Shown piece after piece: positions 7,212 to 16,201 of a stretch of 64,000 bases of DNA. Within the stretch, counting starts at the first letter, position 1; each line of letters starts with the position of its first letter. A model generated the notes under the pieces. That model had not been told where the DNA came from. It saw nothing but the letters and a program-made list of their open reading frames with translations, and made no database searches. The position numbers were made by a program, and so were the translations under genes. The stretch is from DSSB01 sp046346845 (GTDB lineage: Bacteria; UBA10199; DSSB01), in contig JAXMHH010000001.1 of NCBI GenBank assembly GCA_046346845.1, positions 624,156-688,155 of the forward strand, given 5' to 3'.

Positions 7212-9016
7212 AGGAGTTTTGGAAAAGAAAACGATGGCTGATCCTGGCGGGCTCGGGGCTGCTCTCCCTGATTCCCCCGCTGCGCATCCTCGTCCTCTTA
7301 ATCCATCAGGGGGCCTATAATCCCTCCAACGACGACCTCTTCCTCGTGCATTTCATGCGCAGTCTTTTGGAACAGGGCCCGTCTTGGCGGACCCTCTTCC
7401 AAGAGACCTTCACGACGGGACATTCCCATCTGCTGCCCATGCTGTTTCATTTCCTCTGGATGAAACTCACGGGGTGGAACCTGGAGTGGCTGCTTTATGT
7501 CGGGATTGTTTTGGCCTACGCCAAGGTTTGGCTCCTCTACGACCTGGTCGCCGATAAGTTGCAATCCCCCTGGAAGGCCCTGCTCTTGCCGTTGATCAGC
7601 GGCCTGGTATTTTCCTACACACAGCTGAGCGCCTTCGATTTTGAATATGTCACCATCTCTCGAGGGCTTTCCCACCTGGGATTTCTTGTCGGACTCTGGG
7701 GTCTGTTGCGGCGGCCCGGCACGTGGACAGGCTCGGCCTGGATGCTGGCCGGTGGCCTCGTGGCCTCCCTCTCCTCGGGCAACGGCCTTTGCGCCTGGCC
7801 GGTCTATTTTTGCGCCCTCTTCTTGCAACCCCGAAAAAAATGGGTTTTTCTAGCGGCCTGGACGCTGGGCCTCCTGCTCGTCGCTCCGCTCTACGCCTAC
7901 AATCTCTTTTGGGTGCCCAAATCCTACACCCGTCCCGAGTCGCTGTTTTCCCTGCGGGGTAGCTATCTCCTGGAAGGCATCGGCCTCTCCATGGCCGCGG
8001 GGAATTTCCCAAGAGAGGCCTTGCTCCGCGGGGCCTTCGGCCTCGGTTCGTTGCTCCTGCTGCTGGGAGTCGGCCTGCGACGACAAGGGAGGGCGTGGTG
8101 GCCCATAGCCGCGGCCCCCGCATGGATTGCGCTCTTTTCCCTATTGAATGTCCTCCAGATCGGCCTGGTCCGCACTCATTTGGCCCCTTGGTACGCCTCC
8201 TCCTTCGTATTGTTTTGGGTCGGACTGGCCGGCCTGACCTTCGCTTTCTGTGAAATATCACCCAGCATCCCTTGGAAGATTCCGGCCTGGGCCTGCCTGG
8301 CGCTGATCCTATTTTTCTTATTCACCGGAAATACCACTTGGGCCGACAAGGTCTTCTATCTTAATTCCCGCACCCCCTTCGCCGAGACCTGCCTAAGGCA
8401 CCGCCGTTCGGACTTGGCGGAGTGCCGGCGCAGCCTATTTCAATGGGGAGACGAAGGCCCCTCGCAATTGGAATCCCTGTCGGACGCCCTCCGTCGTTAC
8501 GGTTGGTCCATCGCCGCCCCCCGCCAGCGCTGGAGCCTGCAAGGAGACTTCGCCATCCGGCAGGCGACCGCCTCGGCGAGTCCGGGCATCCCGAAACCCT
8601 CCTGGTGGGAGGGACTGGCGGGGCCGGAGGGCGACCCGCGGGGCTACCGCCGTTTGAATCTGTTCCTGCATGCCCCCAATTCGGTTTTCTGGGATCTCGA
8701 ACTCCCCAATCATTTGCAAGGGGCGGTGTTCCGCACGGCCTTGGCCATCAGCCCCGCCGCGCCGCAGGAGGCGGTCTCGGATGGAGTCGATGTCGCGATT
8801 CGGATTCGAAGGGAGGATGGAGCCGAGCAGGAGCTCCTCCGAGAGACGCTGTCGCCCAGCCAGCGGGAATGGCGCCCCCTCGCCCTGAATTTAGCCGCTT
8901 ATGCGGGAGAAAGGGTGACCTTGATCCTGGCCACGGAACCCCGCGGAAATCCCATCCACGATTGGGCCATGCTGAGATACCCCACCCTCGAAATCGAAGG
9001 CCGCGATCACAAATAA
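7208..9016 (+). CDS. Large GT-C-like membrane protein with C-terminal beta domain, 602 aa
   Basis: About ten hydrophobic segments occupy residues 10-390. The first extracytoplasmic loop has NPSNDDLFL with an Asp-Asp pair, the place where GT-C glycosyltransferases (ArnT, PMT and relatives) keep catalytic acids. Residues 440-600 are soluble and look beta-rich, possibly a sugar-binding sandwich. The overall family is not recognised with certainty. It overlaps the methyltransferase gene in ATGA and ends the 1231-9016 run. The last codons and the TAA stop fall in DNA that matches, on the other strand, the 3' end of asd; the original C-terminus may therefore have been altered by a rearrangement. 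Confidence 0.72.
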   Translation: MKEFWKRKRWLILAGSGLLSLIPPLRILVLLIHQGAYNPSNDDLFLVHFMRSLLEQGPSWRTLFQETFTTGHSHLLPMLFHFLWMKLTGWNLEWLLYVGIVLAYAKVWLLYDLVADKLQSPWKALLLPLISGLVFSYTQLSAFDFEYVTISRGLSHLGFLVGLWGLLRRPGTWTGSAWMLAGGLVASLSSGNGLCAWPVYFCALFLQPRKKWVFLAAWTLGLLLVAPLYAYNLFWVPKSYTRPESLFSLRGSYLLEGIGLSMAAGNFPREALLRGAFGLGSLLLLLGVGLRRQGRAWWPIAAAPAWIALFSLLNVLQIGLVRTHLAPWYASSFVLFWVGLAGLTFAFCEISPSIPWKIPAWACLALILFFLFTGNTTWADKVFYLNSRTPFAETCLRHRRSDLAECRRSLFQWGDEGPSQLESLSDALRRYGWSIAAPRQRWSLQGDFAIRQATASASPGIPKPSWWEGLAGPEGDPRGYRRLNLFLHAPNSVFWDLELPNHLQGAVFRTALAISPAAPQEAVSDGVDVAIRIRREDGAEQELLRETLSPSQREWRPLALNLAAYAGERVTLILATEPRGNPIHDWAMLRYPTLEIEGRDHK

Positions 9017-9121
9017 TCTCGGATCAGGATTTCCGCGATCTGCACGGCGTTGGTCGCCTGGTAGGTAGAGACCACGATGAGCTTGATCTTAGCCTGACCG
9101 TGGATTGGTTTGAGAGCCACC
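9007..9121 (-). pseudogene. asd-like remnant with internal deletion
   Basis: Read on the minus strand, this 115-base stretch encodes VALKPIHGQAKIKLIVVST, then YQAT, then TNAVQIAEILIRDYL and a stop. The first part matches the middle of the intact asd at 14601-14670 and the second matches its exact C-terminus at 14064-14115. They are joined in frame at the 8-base sequence GGCGACCA, which occurs at both sites in asd, as expected for a deletion between short direct repeats. The C-terminal piece is identical in protein to the intact Asd but differs at about nine silent positions, so it is not a recent copy. No start is present. Confidence 0.8.
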
Positions 9122-9449
9122 TTGGCGGAAGATTTTATCTCGGAATTTTAAGCGAAGCTTTTAATCTTTGGGCGGGATTTGCGGATTGTCCGGAATAATG
9201 TCGACATTTTTCCCAGATGGAAAAGCTTTCTATGTAGATTCTGTACAAGTTAAGCCGCCGAAATGAATTGCCTTGACCCATCAAAATTTTTTACATGGTG
9301 TGTGACTTTCCTGTTTTGGATTCGTTTTATTTATTAATCCACCGTTCCGTTCCTTAACAATTCACTCAATAAGCACTCCGGCTGGCGAGAAGATGCTTAG
9401 GAATCCATCCCGCGCAAAGGCTCGCTAGCCACTCAACAAGGAGAAGTCT
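9122..9449. other. Intergenic region upstream of the beta-helix gene
   Basis: No gene is visible here. The DNA is clearly more AT-rich than its surroundings. A TTGACC at 9272 followed by AT-rich sequence is a possible promoter start for the gene at 9450, but no convincing -10 box sits at the right distance. The left edge directly follows the asd remnant. Confidence 0.5.
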
Positions 9450-10859
9450 ATGAGTTCATCGTTTGGCCAAAAATGGATGATTTCCTATTGGGTCTTAACG
9501 GCGGTCGCCCTTGCGGGCCCCCGGGCCGAAGCCGCGACCATCAATGTCACGGGCACGGCAGTCGCAGGAGACTGTTACAGCCCCGGCGGCGACCCTTGCA
9601 CCGATTTCAACGGCAATGATTGCACGCTTCAAGATGCCTTGGACGTGGCGGAATGCAACGGCGAAGGGGACACCATCAACATCGCCGCCGGAACCTACGA
9701 CGCCGACGCCGCGGGCATCTTCCAATATTTCGCGGCGGATACCGAAAACTTTCCCCTGGAACTCGTCGGTACCGGCACCGGAACGGTCATTGACGGCATG
9801 AACAACGATCAATGCATGGAGCTCAATACCCAGCTGATGGCCGGGCCTGATGATCAAGCTAATATCTCGGTCTCCAACATCACATTTCGAAACGGCAATT
9901 ACGGCGGGCCTGGCGGCGGATTGGCGGTCAATGTCACCGACGCGGACGTCTCGGTGCAGAATTGCTCCTTCCTCAACAACCTCGCCGATGAATGGGGTGG
10001 CGGCCTCTATGCGGACGCCTTCGGCGACAGCATGATGTTCTTCAGCACCAATTTGTTTTTGGGCAATACGGCAAACTTCGACGACGGCGGCGGCCTCTAT
10101 GCCGAGTCGGGCCAGGGTTCGATCACGGCCGTCAACAACATCTTGGCACGCAACACCTCTAACGACGGAAATGGCGGCGGCATGTTCCTGAACGCCAGCG
10201 TCGGCAACATCACCGTCACCAACAATACCCTGTTCAACAATACGGCCACCAATGGAGACGCCGGCGGTCTCGGCGCCCAAGTCGACGACAGCGCCAGCAT
10301 CTTCAACATTTACAACAACATCGTGTTCGGCAACACTGCCGGCGGGAACGGCGACGACATCTCCACCTGCGAGCAAGGCGCGACGGTCAATCTCTTCAAC
10401 AACGATTATACCGAATACTACAGCCAGGCCCTGGACGGCGGGACCTGCGGCGGCAGCGCGACCTTGAATCAGGGCAGCAACATCCCGGATAACCCGCAAT
10501 TCGTGAACTCCGGGGCCGACAATTTCCACCTCCAGGCGACCTCGTCCGCGATCGACAAGGGAGATCCGGCGGCGCCCGCCATGCCCGCAACAGATTTTGA
10601 CGGCAATCCTCGGCCCGCGGTCCCCGGCACCAATCCCGACATGGGAGCGCTGGAATTCCAGCCTATTCCTACGCCGCCCCCCAGCCCGACCCCGCTGCCG
10701 ACGGCGACCCCGACCCCCTCGGGCTTCCTCGAGGGCAGCGGTTCCCTGTCCTGCTCGCTGCAGACAGGCACCGGCGAAAACCCGCTCTATTCCATTCTGG
10801 CGATGGGTATCGGATTGGCCGGAGTCCTGATTCTCCTGCGCCGTAAGGCTCAAGAGTAA
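9450..10859 (+). CDS. Secreted right-handed beta-helix protein with C-terminal Cys-Ser-Leu anchor, 469 aa
   Basis: A signal peptide (residues 1-28) is followed by a parallel beta-helix region (about residues 90-350) with recurring Asn-rich turns such as NNTLFNNTA and NNIVFGNTA, as in polymorphic outer-membrane and pectate-lyase-like proteins. A Pro/Thr-rich linker (about 397-420) leads to SCSL, one hydrophobic helix and a final Arg-Arg-Lys. This three-part end resembles bacterial C-terminal sorting signals (MYXO-CTERM, GlyGly-CTERM) and recurs in two other proteins of this window. Likely a surface-anchored adhesin or structural protein. Shine-Dalgarno AAGGAG lies 7 bases before the ATG, and a terminator follows. 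Confidence 0.85.
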   Translation: MSSSFGQKWMISYWVLTAVALAGPRAEAATINVTGTAVAGDCYSPGGDPCTDFNGNDCTLQDALDVAECNGEGDTINIAAGTYDADAAGIFQYFAADTENFPLELVGTGTGTVIDGMNNDQCMELNTQLMAGPDDQANISVSNITFRNGNYGGPGGGLAVNVTDADVSVQNCSFLNNLADEWGGGLYADAFGDSMMFFSTNLFLGNTANFDDGGGLYAESGQGSITAVNNILARNTSNDGNGGGMFLNASVGNITVTNNTLFNNTATNGDAGGLGAQVDDSASIFNIYNNIVFGNTAGGNGDDISTCEQGATVNLFNNDYTEYYSQALDGGTCGGSATLNQGSNIPDNPQFVNSGADNFHLQATSSAIDKGDPAAPAMPATDFDGNPRPAVPGTNPDMGALEFQPIPTPPPSPTPLPTATPTPSGFLEGSGSLSCSLQTGTGENPLYSILAMGIGLAGVLILLRRKAQE

Positions 10860-10877
10860 AATTCAAAGCGCCGCGAT

Positions 10878-10910
10878 AAAGCCCCGCCTCCGGCGGGGCT
10901 TTATTTTCTT
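10878..10910 (+). terminator. Rho-independent terminator after the beta-helix gene
   Basis: A perfect hairpin AAAGCCCCGCC / GGCGGGGCTTT with loop TCC is followed by ATTTTCTT, starting 18 bases after the stop codon. It isolates the beta-helix gene from the next gene. Confidence 0.92.
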
Positions 10911-10990
10911 CAAACTTGAGGTTTCGGCCAAAAGCAGAAGCAACTGAATTGCAAGATCCAGGTGTTTAAAATAAATTTTTGGGAGGATTC

Positions 10991-12223
10991 ATGGCAAATT
11001 TCATTTCAGGATGGATCGTAATGGGGATGGTAATGATTGCATTCAAAGCGCCGATAGCTGGCGCACAGCCCGCAATGGGCGAGCGTATGGATCCCCTAGA
11101 TCTTGCTAATGGGGCTGTGGTCCTTTCCAAGACAAGCCAATATGGGGTTGGGCAGTGGAGCGCACTAGCCCTAATCGACGGAACTCCACATTTAGGCTGG
11201 TGCAGTGAAGAAGGCGCGGCTTTTCCCCATGAATTTGTCATCGAATTGGCTCGACCTATCGCCCTCGAATCCATGATTTTTGATAATACTCAAAATCAGG
11301 AGGCCAATTACACGGGAATTTCGGCGAAGGATATCGAAGTCTATGCTTCCAACACTTCACCAACTGAGGGTCTAACCAAGGTTTTACAGGTACAACTTCC
11401 CAAGGCTGGGAAACAGGAATTCAAACTCGCGACCCCGATACCCGCCCGCTGGCTCAAAATCGCGATACTCTCCAATTGGGGCCATCCCAAATTCACGGAA
11501 TTAATGGAACTGGAAGCGATTGGGCAGCCTTTGCCTGGCGCGGTCGCCCAAGCACCTCTCTCGGGGACCTACAATACCAACTACAACCTCATTCAATTTG
11601 AACAATCAGGAAATACAGTGAAGGGTTGTTATTACGAAGGAGCCGGCACCTTCAATGGGACCACGGATGGCCGGGTGGTACAATGCGAATGGCGTCAGGA
11701 TCATGGCAAACGTTTTGGCACGGCTTTGATGGTTTTGTCCGCGAAAGGCGATTTCATCAATGGTTTTTGGTACGAAAACGGGAATCTGGCTGGTTCGTGG
11801 TTTGGGCAACGTGGAAAGCCTGGCGACGATGCAAAGTGCCAAGTTGACATAAAATCCAGCCCGATCGTCAGTGGCATCGCCGAGACCGGCCGCGCAATCA
11901 CCTACGGCATCCTCTTTGACACTGCCTCGGACAAAATAAGACAGGTATCCGAACCCACATTAAATGAAGTGTTGAACCTAATGAAATCGCAACCTGCCTT
12001 AAAGTTGGACATTGAGGGTCACACCGATGCCCAGGGTACCGACGCCTATAATCAAGATCTTTCCCAACGCCGTGCACAGGCCGTCGTCGCCTGGCTGGTT
12101 GCTCATGGGGTAGAGTCAATCCGGCTCAGTGCATCGGGTTATGGAAAGACCCGACCCATCTCAGACAATTCGAGTCCACAGGGCAGGACTCTCAATCGTC
12201 GTGTGGAATTAGTAAGAAAATAG
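10991..12223 (+). CDS. Secreted protein: discoidin-like domain plus OmpA C-terminal domain, 410 aa
   Basis: After a signal peptide (about residues 1-23) there is a discoidin/F5-8C-like beta-sandwich (about 30-175), a second beta-rich domain with two Cys (about 180-290), and an OmpA C-terminal domain (about 300-410). The last has the peptidoglycan-binding signature IEGHTDAQGTDAYN and a final NRRVEL. The protein probably tethers a glycan-binding module to peptidoglycan in the periplasm or outer membrane. ATG 10991 has GGAGGA just upstream; the frame could also open at TTG 10979. GC content looks lower than in flanking genes. It converges with the gene on the other strand, whose stop is one base away. 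Confidence 0.82.
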   Translation: MANFISGWIVMGMVMIAFKAPIAGAQPAMGERMDPLDLANGAVVLSKTSQYGVGQWSALALIDGTPHLGWCSEEGAAFPHEFVIELARPIALESMIFDNTQNQEANYTGISAKDIEVYASNTSPTEGLTKVLQVQLPKAGKQEFKLATPIPARWLKIAILSNWGHPKFTELMELEAIGQPLPGAVAQAPLSGTYNTNYNLIQFEQSGNTVKGCYYEGAGTFNGTTDGRVVQCEWRQDHGKRFGTALMVLSAKGDFINGFWYENGNLAGSWFGQRGKPGDDAKCQVDIKSSPIVSGIAETGRAITYGILFDTASDKIRQVSEPTLNEVLNLMKSQPALKLDIEGHTDAQGTDAYNQDLSQRRAQAVVAWLVAHGVESIRLSASGYGKTRPISDNSSPQGRTLNRRVELVRK

Positions 12224-12224
12224 T

Positions 12225-13676
12225 TCAGGGTTTCCCGCCGGTTTTCTGCAGGCATTCCTGCACGGCGTCACGGCGGATCCCTTCAGCTTCTTGCTCCAAT
12301 GCTTGAGCCCTCTGTTCAGAACTTGCCGCGCGCTGCAGGTCATATTCTCCGCTCGCCTCCTCGAGTTCGGCTCGCTTGTAATATTCCTCAATTTGTTGTC
12401 GCAATTCGGCCTCGGTCTTTTGATCCCCATTGCTGATGGCCTTGACCAAGGTCCCTTTGGCGATTTCGGCCAGTTTGCGATCGCCCTCCGCGGTCTTCTT
12501 CGAATTCATACCGCTCGAACGGAAGGTTTCGGCAGCGTGTCGTGTCATCGCGGCGTCTCGAGATTTGTAATCGGCTTCCCTCATCATTTCTGAATATTTT
12601 GGGTCACATTGTTTTCGAACCGAATCGGGAATGGAGGGAGGCGGGAGTACCCCCGGTTTGGGTGAGGGAACAGGTATCGAAGGCTTGGGCGTTTCCTCAG
12701 CCTTTGTTCCAATACGTTTAAAAACGAAGGTACGCCCTGGGTCCTTGAAGGTTAGCTGGTATTCGTTGCATTGATAACTTTGATCCATGGGATTATTTCC
12801 CAAGCCTGCCGGCCCCAAACTCCCGCTTAAGGAATTGGTTCGGGTCATGCCATTAGCGCCAATATATTTATGGACAATGTCGGATCGCTCCACGCTTTTA
12901 ATTTTTGCGATTCCCTTGTCCGTCATGATGTGCCCTTCCGCGGTCCCGATCCAAAAATTCTTATCGCCGAACCCACCGAGGAAGGGCTGCATGCCATTAT
13001 AGTCGATGCTTTGAGTGCCGTCGGCCTTGAAGGCGAGCAGGATGCCGTCCCCACCGGTCACGCCAAGTTGATTGGGGCCAACCGGATCGGACTTCCACGA
13101 TCCCACCAAACAAGAGTCAAAGGGTGCAGAAACATTGAAATAGGGGATATCTTTGACGGGGGGCGGATTGGGATTTTTGATCAACCAAGTCGGCAAAGGA
13201 AACGGGGAGGTGCCGGCGCCTTGCTGGGTCTTGGGCGTTGGAGCAGGTGTGGAGAGGGCCATTTGTTCCGTCACGGGGAGCGGTTTTTGTTGACCGCCAG
13301 GTAAGGGGGGAACAAACACACCGGGAGGACAATCGAGATAAAAATCTTCGCCAGTATCAGAACGTCGAGCTTTTTTTGGATCGGAGGGATCCGCTTCCGC
13401 ATGAAGCGGATAGGTTCGCACGGGTACTCCCGTCTGAGGATTTTTCCAAATCCCATTTTCCCGGACAAATTGCAGACCAGTATCCGGGCGAACGGCCCGA
13501 TTGGGGTCGGAAGGATCCGGATCGGCCCGATAGGGGTAGTCCGAAACGCTCATCCCTGTTTTGGCGCTCTTCCATACGCAAGAGGACAATCTATTGGCTT
13601 GGGAATGGGCGGGTCTACTACCAAATGCTGGCCCTAAAATTAATCCAGCCAGCAATATGGCAGCAGATCGGTTCAT
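12225..13676 (-). CDS. Secreted protein with two YP..DPSDP repeats and C-terminal coiled coil, 483 aa
   Basis: The family is not recognised. A signal peptide (residues 1-26) is followed by two repeats of about 43 residues that share W-K, TG, YP, DPSDP and a final DTG. A Pro-rich linker leads to a central beta-rich domain (about 190-320) starting FDSCLVGSWKSD, with a lipocalin-like opening. The last 130 residues are highly charged and helical, probably a coiled coil with four Cys in the protein end region. It is a low-GC gene like its convergent neighbour. Likely periplasmic or secreted; function unknown. Confidence 0.72.
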   Translation of the reverse strand: MNRSAAILLAGLILGPAFGSRPAHSQANRLSSCVWKSAKTGMSVSDYPYRADPDPSDPNRAVRPDTGLQFVRENGIWKNPQTGVPVRTYPLHAEADPSDPKKARRSDTGEDFYLDCPPGVFVPPLPGGQQKPLPVTEQMALSTPAPTPKTQQGAGTSPFPLPTWLIKNPNPPPVKDIPYFNVSAPFDSCLVGSWKSDPVGPNQLGVTGGDGILLAFKADGTQSIDYNGMQPFLGGFGDKNFWIGTAEGHIMTDKGIAKIKSVERSDIVHKYIGANGMTRTNSLSGSLGPAGLGNNPMDQSYQCNEYQLTFKDPGRTFVFKRIGTKAEETPKPSIPVPSPKPGVLPPPSIPDSVRKQCDPKYSEMMREADYKSRDAAMTRHAAETFRSSGMNSKKTAEGDRKLAEIAKGTLVKAISNGDQKTEAELRQQIEEYYKRAELEEASGEYDLQRAASSEQRAQALEQEAEGIRRDAVQECLQKTGGKP

Positions 13677-14063
13677 TAAGTAGAAATTTATATTACTCCC
13701 TGAAAAATTTATATCAATTTATTCTTTTCCGATACTGTCTAAGTCAAGGAAGGGAGCCGGCCAGCCGGGAGACTTCGCTGCCCCTGTGCGTCTTTGGGAT
13801 TACCTAAGGTCTCGCCAAGCCCCGTACCCAGTACATGGGGATCCCCCTACTCCTCCCTCCCTCCGTCCGATCTCTCCTTTTTTGGTCCATGGTCCAAGAT
13901 TCCAACCTGGCCTGAGGAGGGGCCCGGGCCGGGGAAATCTTGGGAGGGCCGGGTATTCCCGTAGGAAGTTGCCCCCGCTGACCGCGACCTCGGCGCTGTT
14001 GGCAAGGAGCCACCACTCGAAGAATCTGCAGGAGTTACTGCAGATCGAACCTTTTGTTGAACC
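13677..14063. other. Intergenic region, no gene seen
   Basis: Short open frames here have no family resemblance and poor codon character, so I call none. The only clear structure is a small inverted repeat TCTGCAG-GAGTTA-CTGCAGA at 14025-14044, just beyond the asd stop. It lacks a T-run on the asd strand, so it is at best a weak terminator. Confidence 0.5.
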
Positions 14064-15086
14064 TTACAGGTAATCCCGAATCAATATCTCCGCAATCTGC
14101 ACGGCGTTGGTCGCCGCGCCCTTGCGGATATTGTCGGCCACGATCCAGAAATTGAGGCCGTTCTCGACCGACTCGTCGTCGCGGATGCGGCCGACGAAGA
14201 CCTCGTCTTGGTTCACACAGTCGATGGCCAGCGGGTATTGGTTGTGCGCGACGTCGTCCTTCACGATCACGCCCGGGGCCTTCTCGAGCAGGGCCCGCGC
14301 CTCGCGGGCGGTGAGCTTCTTCTCGGTCTGGACGTTGACGCTCTCGCTGTGCCCGCCGAAGACCGGGACGCGGACGCAGGTGGCCGTGACCTTGATCGAG
14401 TCGTCGCCCATGATCTTCTTGGTCTCGTTGACCATCTTCATCTCTTCTTTGGTGTAGCCGTTGTCGAGGAAGACGTCGATGTGCGGCAAGCAGTTGAAGG
14501 CGATCTGGTGCGGAAATTTCGCCTTTTGCAGCTCCTCGCCGCTGAACAGGGCCTTGGTCTGCTGGGCCAGCTCGTCCATGGCGCGCTTTCCGGCGCCGCT
14601 GGTCGCCTGGTAGGTCGAGACCACGATGCGCTTGATCTTGGCCTGGTCGTGGATCGGCTTGAGGGCGACCACCATCTGGATGGTCGAGCAGTTGGGATTG
14701 GCGATGATCCCCATCTTCTTGTAATCGCCGATCGCCTTGGGGTTGACCTCGGGCACCACCAGCGGAACCTCCGGGTGCATGCGAAAGGCGGAGGTGTTGT
14801 CGACGCAGACGGCGCCGGCCTGGGCCGCAATGGGCGCGAAGCGCTCGCTGATCGTCCCCCCCGCCGAGAAGAGGGCGATGTCCACGCCCTCGAAGGCCTT
14901 CGCGTCCAGCACCTCGACCGGGATTTCCTTGCCCTTGAAGCTCAGGCGGGTGCCGACGCTGCGCTCACTGGCCAGCAGCTTGAGCTTTTCGACGGGAAAA
15001 TTCCTCTCCTCGAGGACTTCCAGCATGGTGTTGCCCACCGCCCCGGTGGCTCCGACGACGGCGACGTTGTAGCGTTCCTTTTTCAT
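14064..15086 (-). CDS. asd: Aspartate-semialdehyde dehydrogenase
   Basis: This enzyme reduces aspartyl phosphate to aspartate semialdehyde with NADPH, feeding lysine, threonine, methionine and diaminopimelate synthesis. The 340-residue length is normal. It has the Rossmann motif GATGAVG (residues 12-18), the catalytic Cys133 in NPNCST, the substrate-binding QATSGAG region near residue 164, and the catalytic His in GGHSESV. It starts 3 bases after the leuB stop on the same strand, so the two are co-transcribed. A deleted asd-like fragment lies at 9007-9121. Confidence 0.97.
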   Translation of the reverse strand: MKKERYNVAVVGATGAVGNTMLEVLEERNFPVEKLKLLASERSVGTRLSFKGKEIPVEVLDAKAFEGVDIALFSAGGTISERFAPIAAQAGAVCVDNTSAFRMHPEVPLVVPEVNPKAIGDYKKMGIIANPNCSTIQMVVALKPIHDQAKIKRIVVSTYQATSGAGKRAMDELAQQTKALFSGEELQKAKFPHQIAFNCLPHIDVFLDNGYTKEEMKMVNETKKIMGDDSIKVTATCVRVPVFGGHSESVNVQTEKKLTAREARALLEKAPGVIVKDDVAHNQYPLAIDCVNQDEVFVGRIRDDESVENGLNFWIVADNIRKGAATNAVQIAEILIRDYL

Positions 15087-15089
15087 AAT

Positions 15090-16172
15090 TTAATAACCCT
15101 TCTTTAGCTCTGCCGTGATGGCTTCACCCGCCTCCTGGGTCGAGGCCTTGGCCTCGCCGGGCTTGGCGATGTCGGCGGTCCGCAGCCCCCGCTCCAACAC
15201 CTTCTCGACCGCGGCCTCGATCTTCTGGGCGGCGGACTTCTTCCCGAAAGTCAGGTCCAGCATCATCGCCGCGGACAGGATCGTGGCGATGGGATTGGCG
15301 ACGCCCTTGCCGGCGATATCCGGGGCGCTGCCGTGGATGGGCTCATACATGCCCTTCTTGCTGCTCGCCAGGCTGGCCGAGGGCAGCATGCCGATCGAAC
15401 CCGTCAACATGGCCGCCTCGTCGCTCAGGATATCTCCGAACAGGTTGCCGGTCACGATCACGTCGAACTGCTTGGGATAGCGCACCAACTGCATGGCGCA
15501 GTTGTCGACGTACATGTGCTTGAGCTCGACGTCGGGGTAGCTTTTCCCGAGCTGGGTGACGATCTTGCGCCAGAGCTCGGTGGTCTCGAGGACGTTGGCC
15601 TTGTCGACGCTGGTCACCTTCTTCTGGCGGCCGCGGGCGATCTCGAAGGCGAGCTTGGCGATGCGCTCGATCTCGTGGGTGGTGTAAACCATGGTGTTGA
15701 CGCCGCGCTCTTGGCCGTCCGGGAGTTTCTCGACCCCCTTGGGTTTGCCAAAATAGATGTCCCCGGTCAGCTCGCGAAGCACCATGATGTCGATGCCCTC
15801 GACCACCTCCCGCTTGAGCGAGGAGGCGTCGACCAAGGCCGGATAGACCTTGGCGGGGCGAAGGTTGGCGAAGAGCCCCAATTCGCTGCGCAGGGCCAGG
15901 AGGGCCCGTTCCGGCCGGACGGAATAGTCGAGCTCTTCCCATTGGGGGCCACCCACCGCCCCCAGCAGGATCGCGTCGGCGGCCTTCGCCAGCCGGAGGG
16001 TCTCGTCGGTGAGGGGCTTGCCGTGGGCGTCATAGGAACAGCCGCCCACCAGGGCATTTTCGAATTCCAGCCCCAGCTTTTCTTGGGAGTTCACGAATTG
16101 AAGGATCTTGACCGTCTCGGCCATCACCTCGGGACCGATGCCGTCGCCGGCCAATACTAAGATTTTCGCCAT
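15090..16172 (-). CDS. leuB: 3-isopropylmalate dehydrogenase
   Basis: This performs the third step of leucine synthesis, oxidative decarboxylation of 3-isopropylmalate with NAD. I chose the ATG at 16172, giving MAKILVLAGDGIGPEV and a normal 360 residues, with AGGAAAG upstream; the frame stays open further but the extra residues look non-coding. Visible signatures include LRSELGLFANLRP, YFGKPKG, the TSVDKANVLE segment and GSAPDIAGKGVANP near the C-terminus. It is separated from the leuCD genes, which are divergent and on the other strand across the zinc-ribbon gene. Confidence 0.97.
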   Translation of the reverse strand: MAKILVLAGDGIGPEVMAETVKILQFVNSQEKLGLEFENALVGGCSYDAHGKPLTDETLRLAKAADAILLGAVGGPQWEELDYSVRPERALLALRSELGLFANLRPAKVYPALVDASSLKREVVEGIDIMVLRELTGDIYFGKPKGVEKLPDGQERGVNTMVYTTHEIERIAKLAFEIARGRQKKVTSVDKANVLETTELWRKIVTQLGKSYPDVELKHMYVDNCAMQLVRYPKQFDVIVTGNLFGDILSDEAAMLTGSIGMLPSASLASSKKGMYEPIHGSAPDIAGKGVANPIATILSAAMMLDLTFGKKSAAQKIEAAVEKVLERGLRTADIAKPGEAKASTQEAGEAITAELKKGY

Positions 16173-16201
16173 AACTTTCCTGTGGGGGGTATTTCCCTTA
16201 T

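Noticed and set aside
9495..10853. 452-codon minus-strand open frame opposite the beta-helix gene
   Set aside because: The plus strand has a signal peptide, beta-helix repeats, an anchor signal and a terminator; the antisense frame has no family features.
13786..14073. 95-codon open frame in the gap before asd
   Set aside because: Pro/Arg-rich translation, no ribosome-binding site and no recognisable family.
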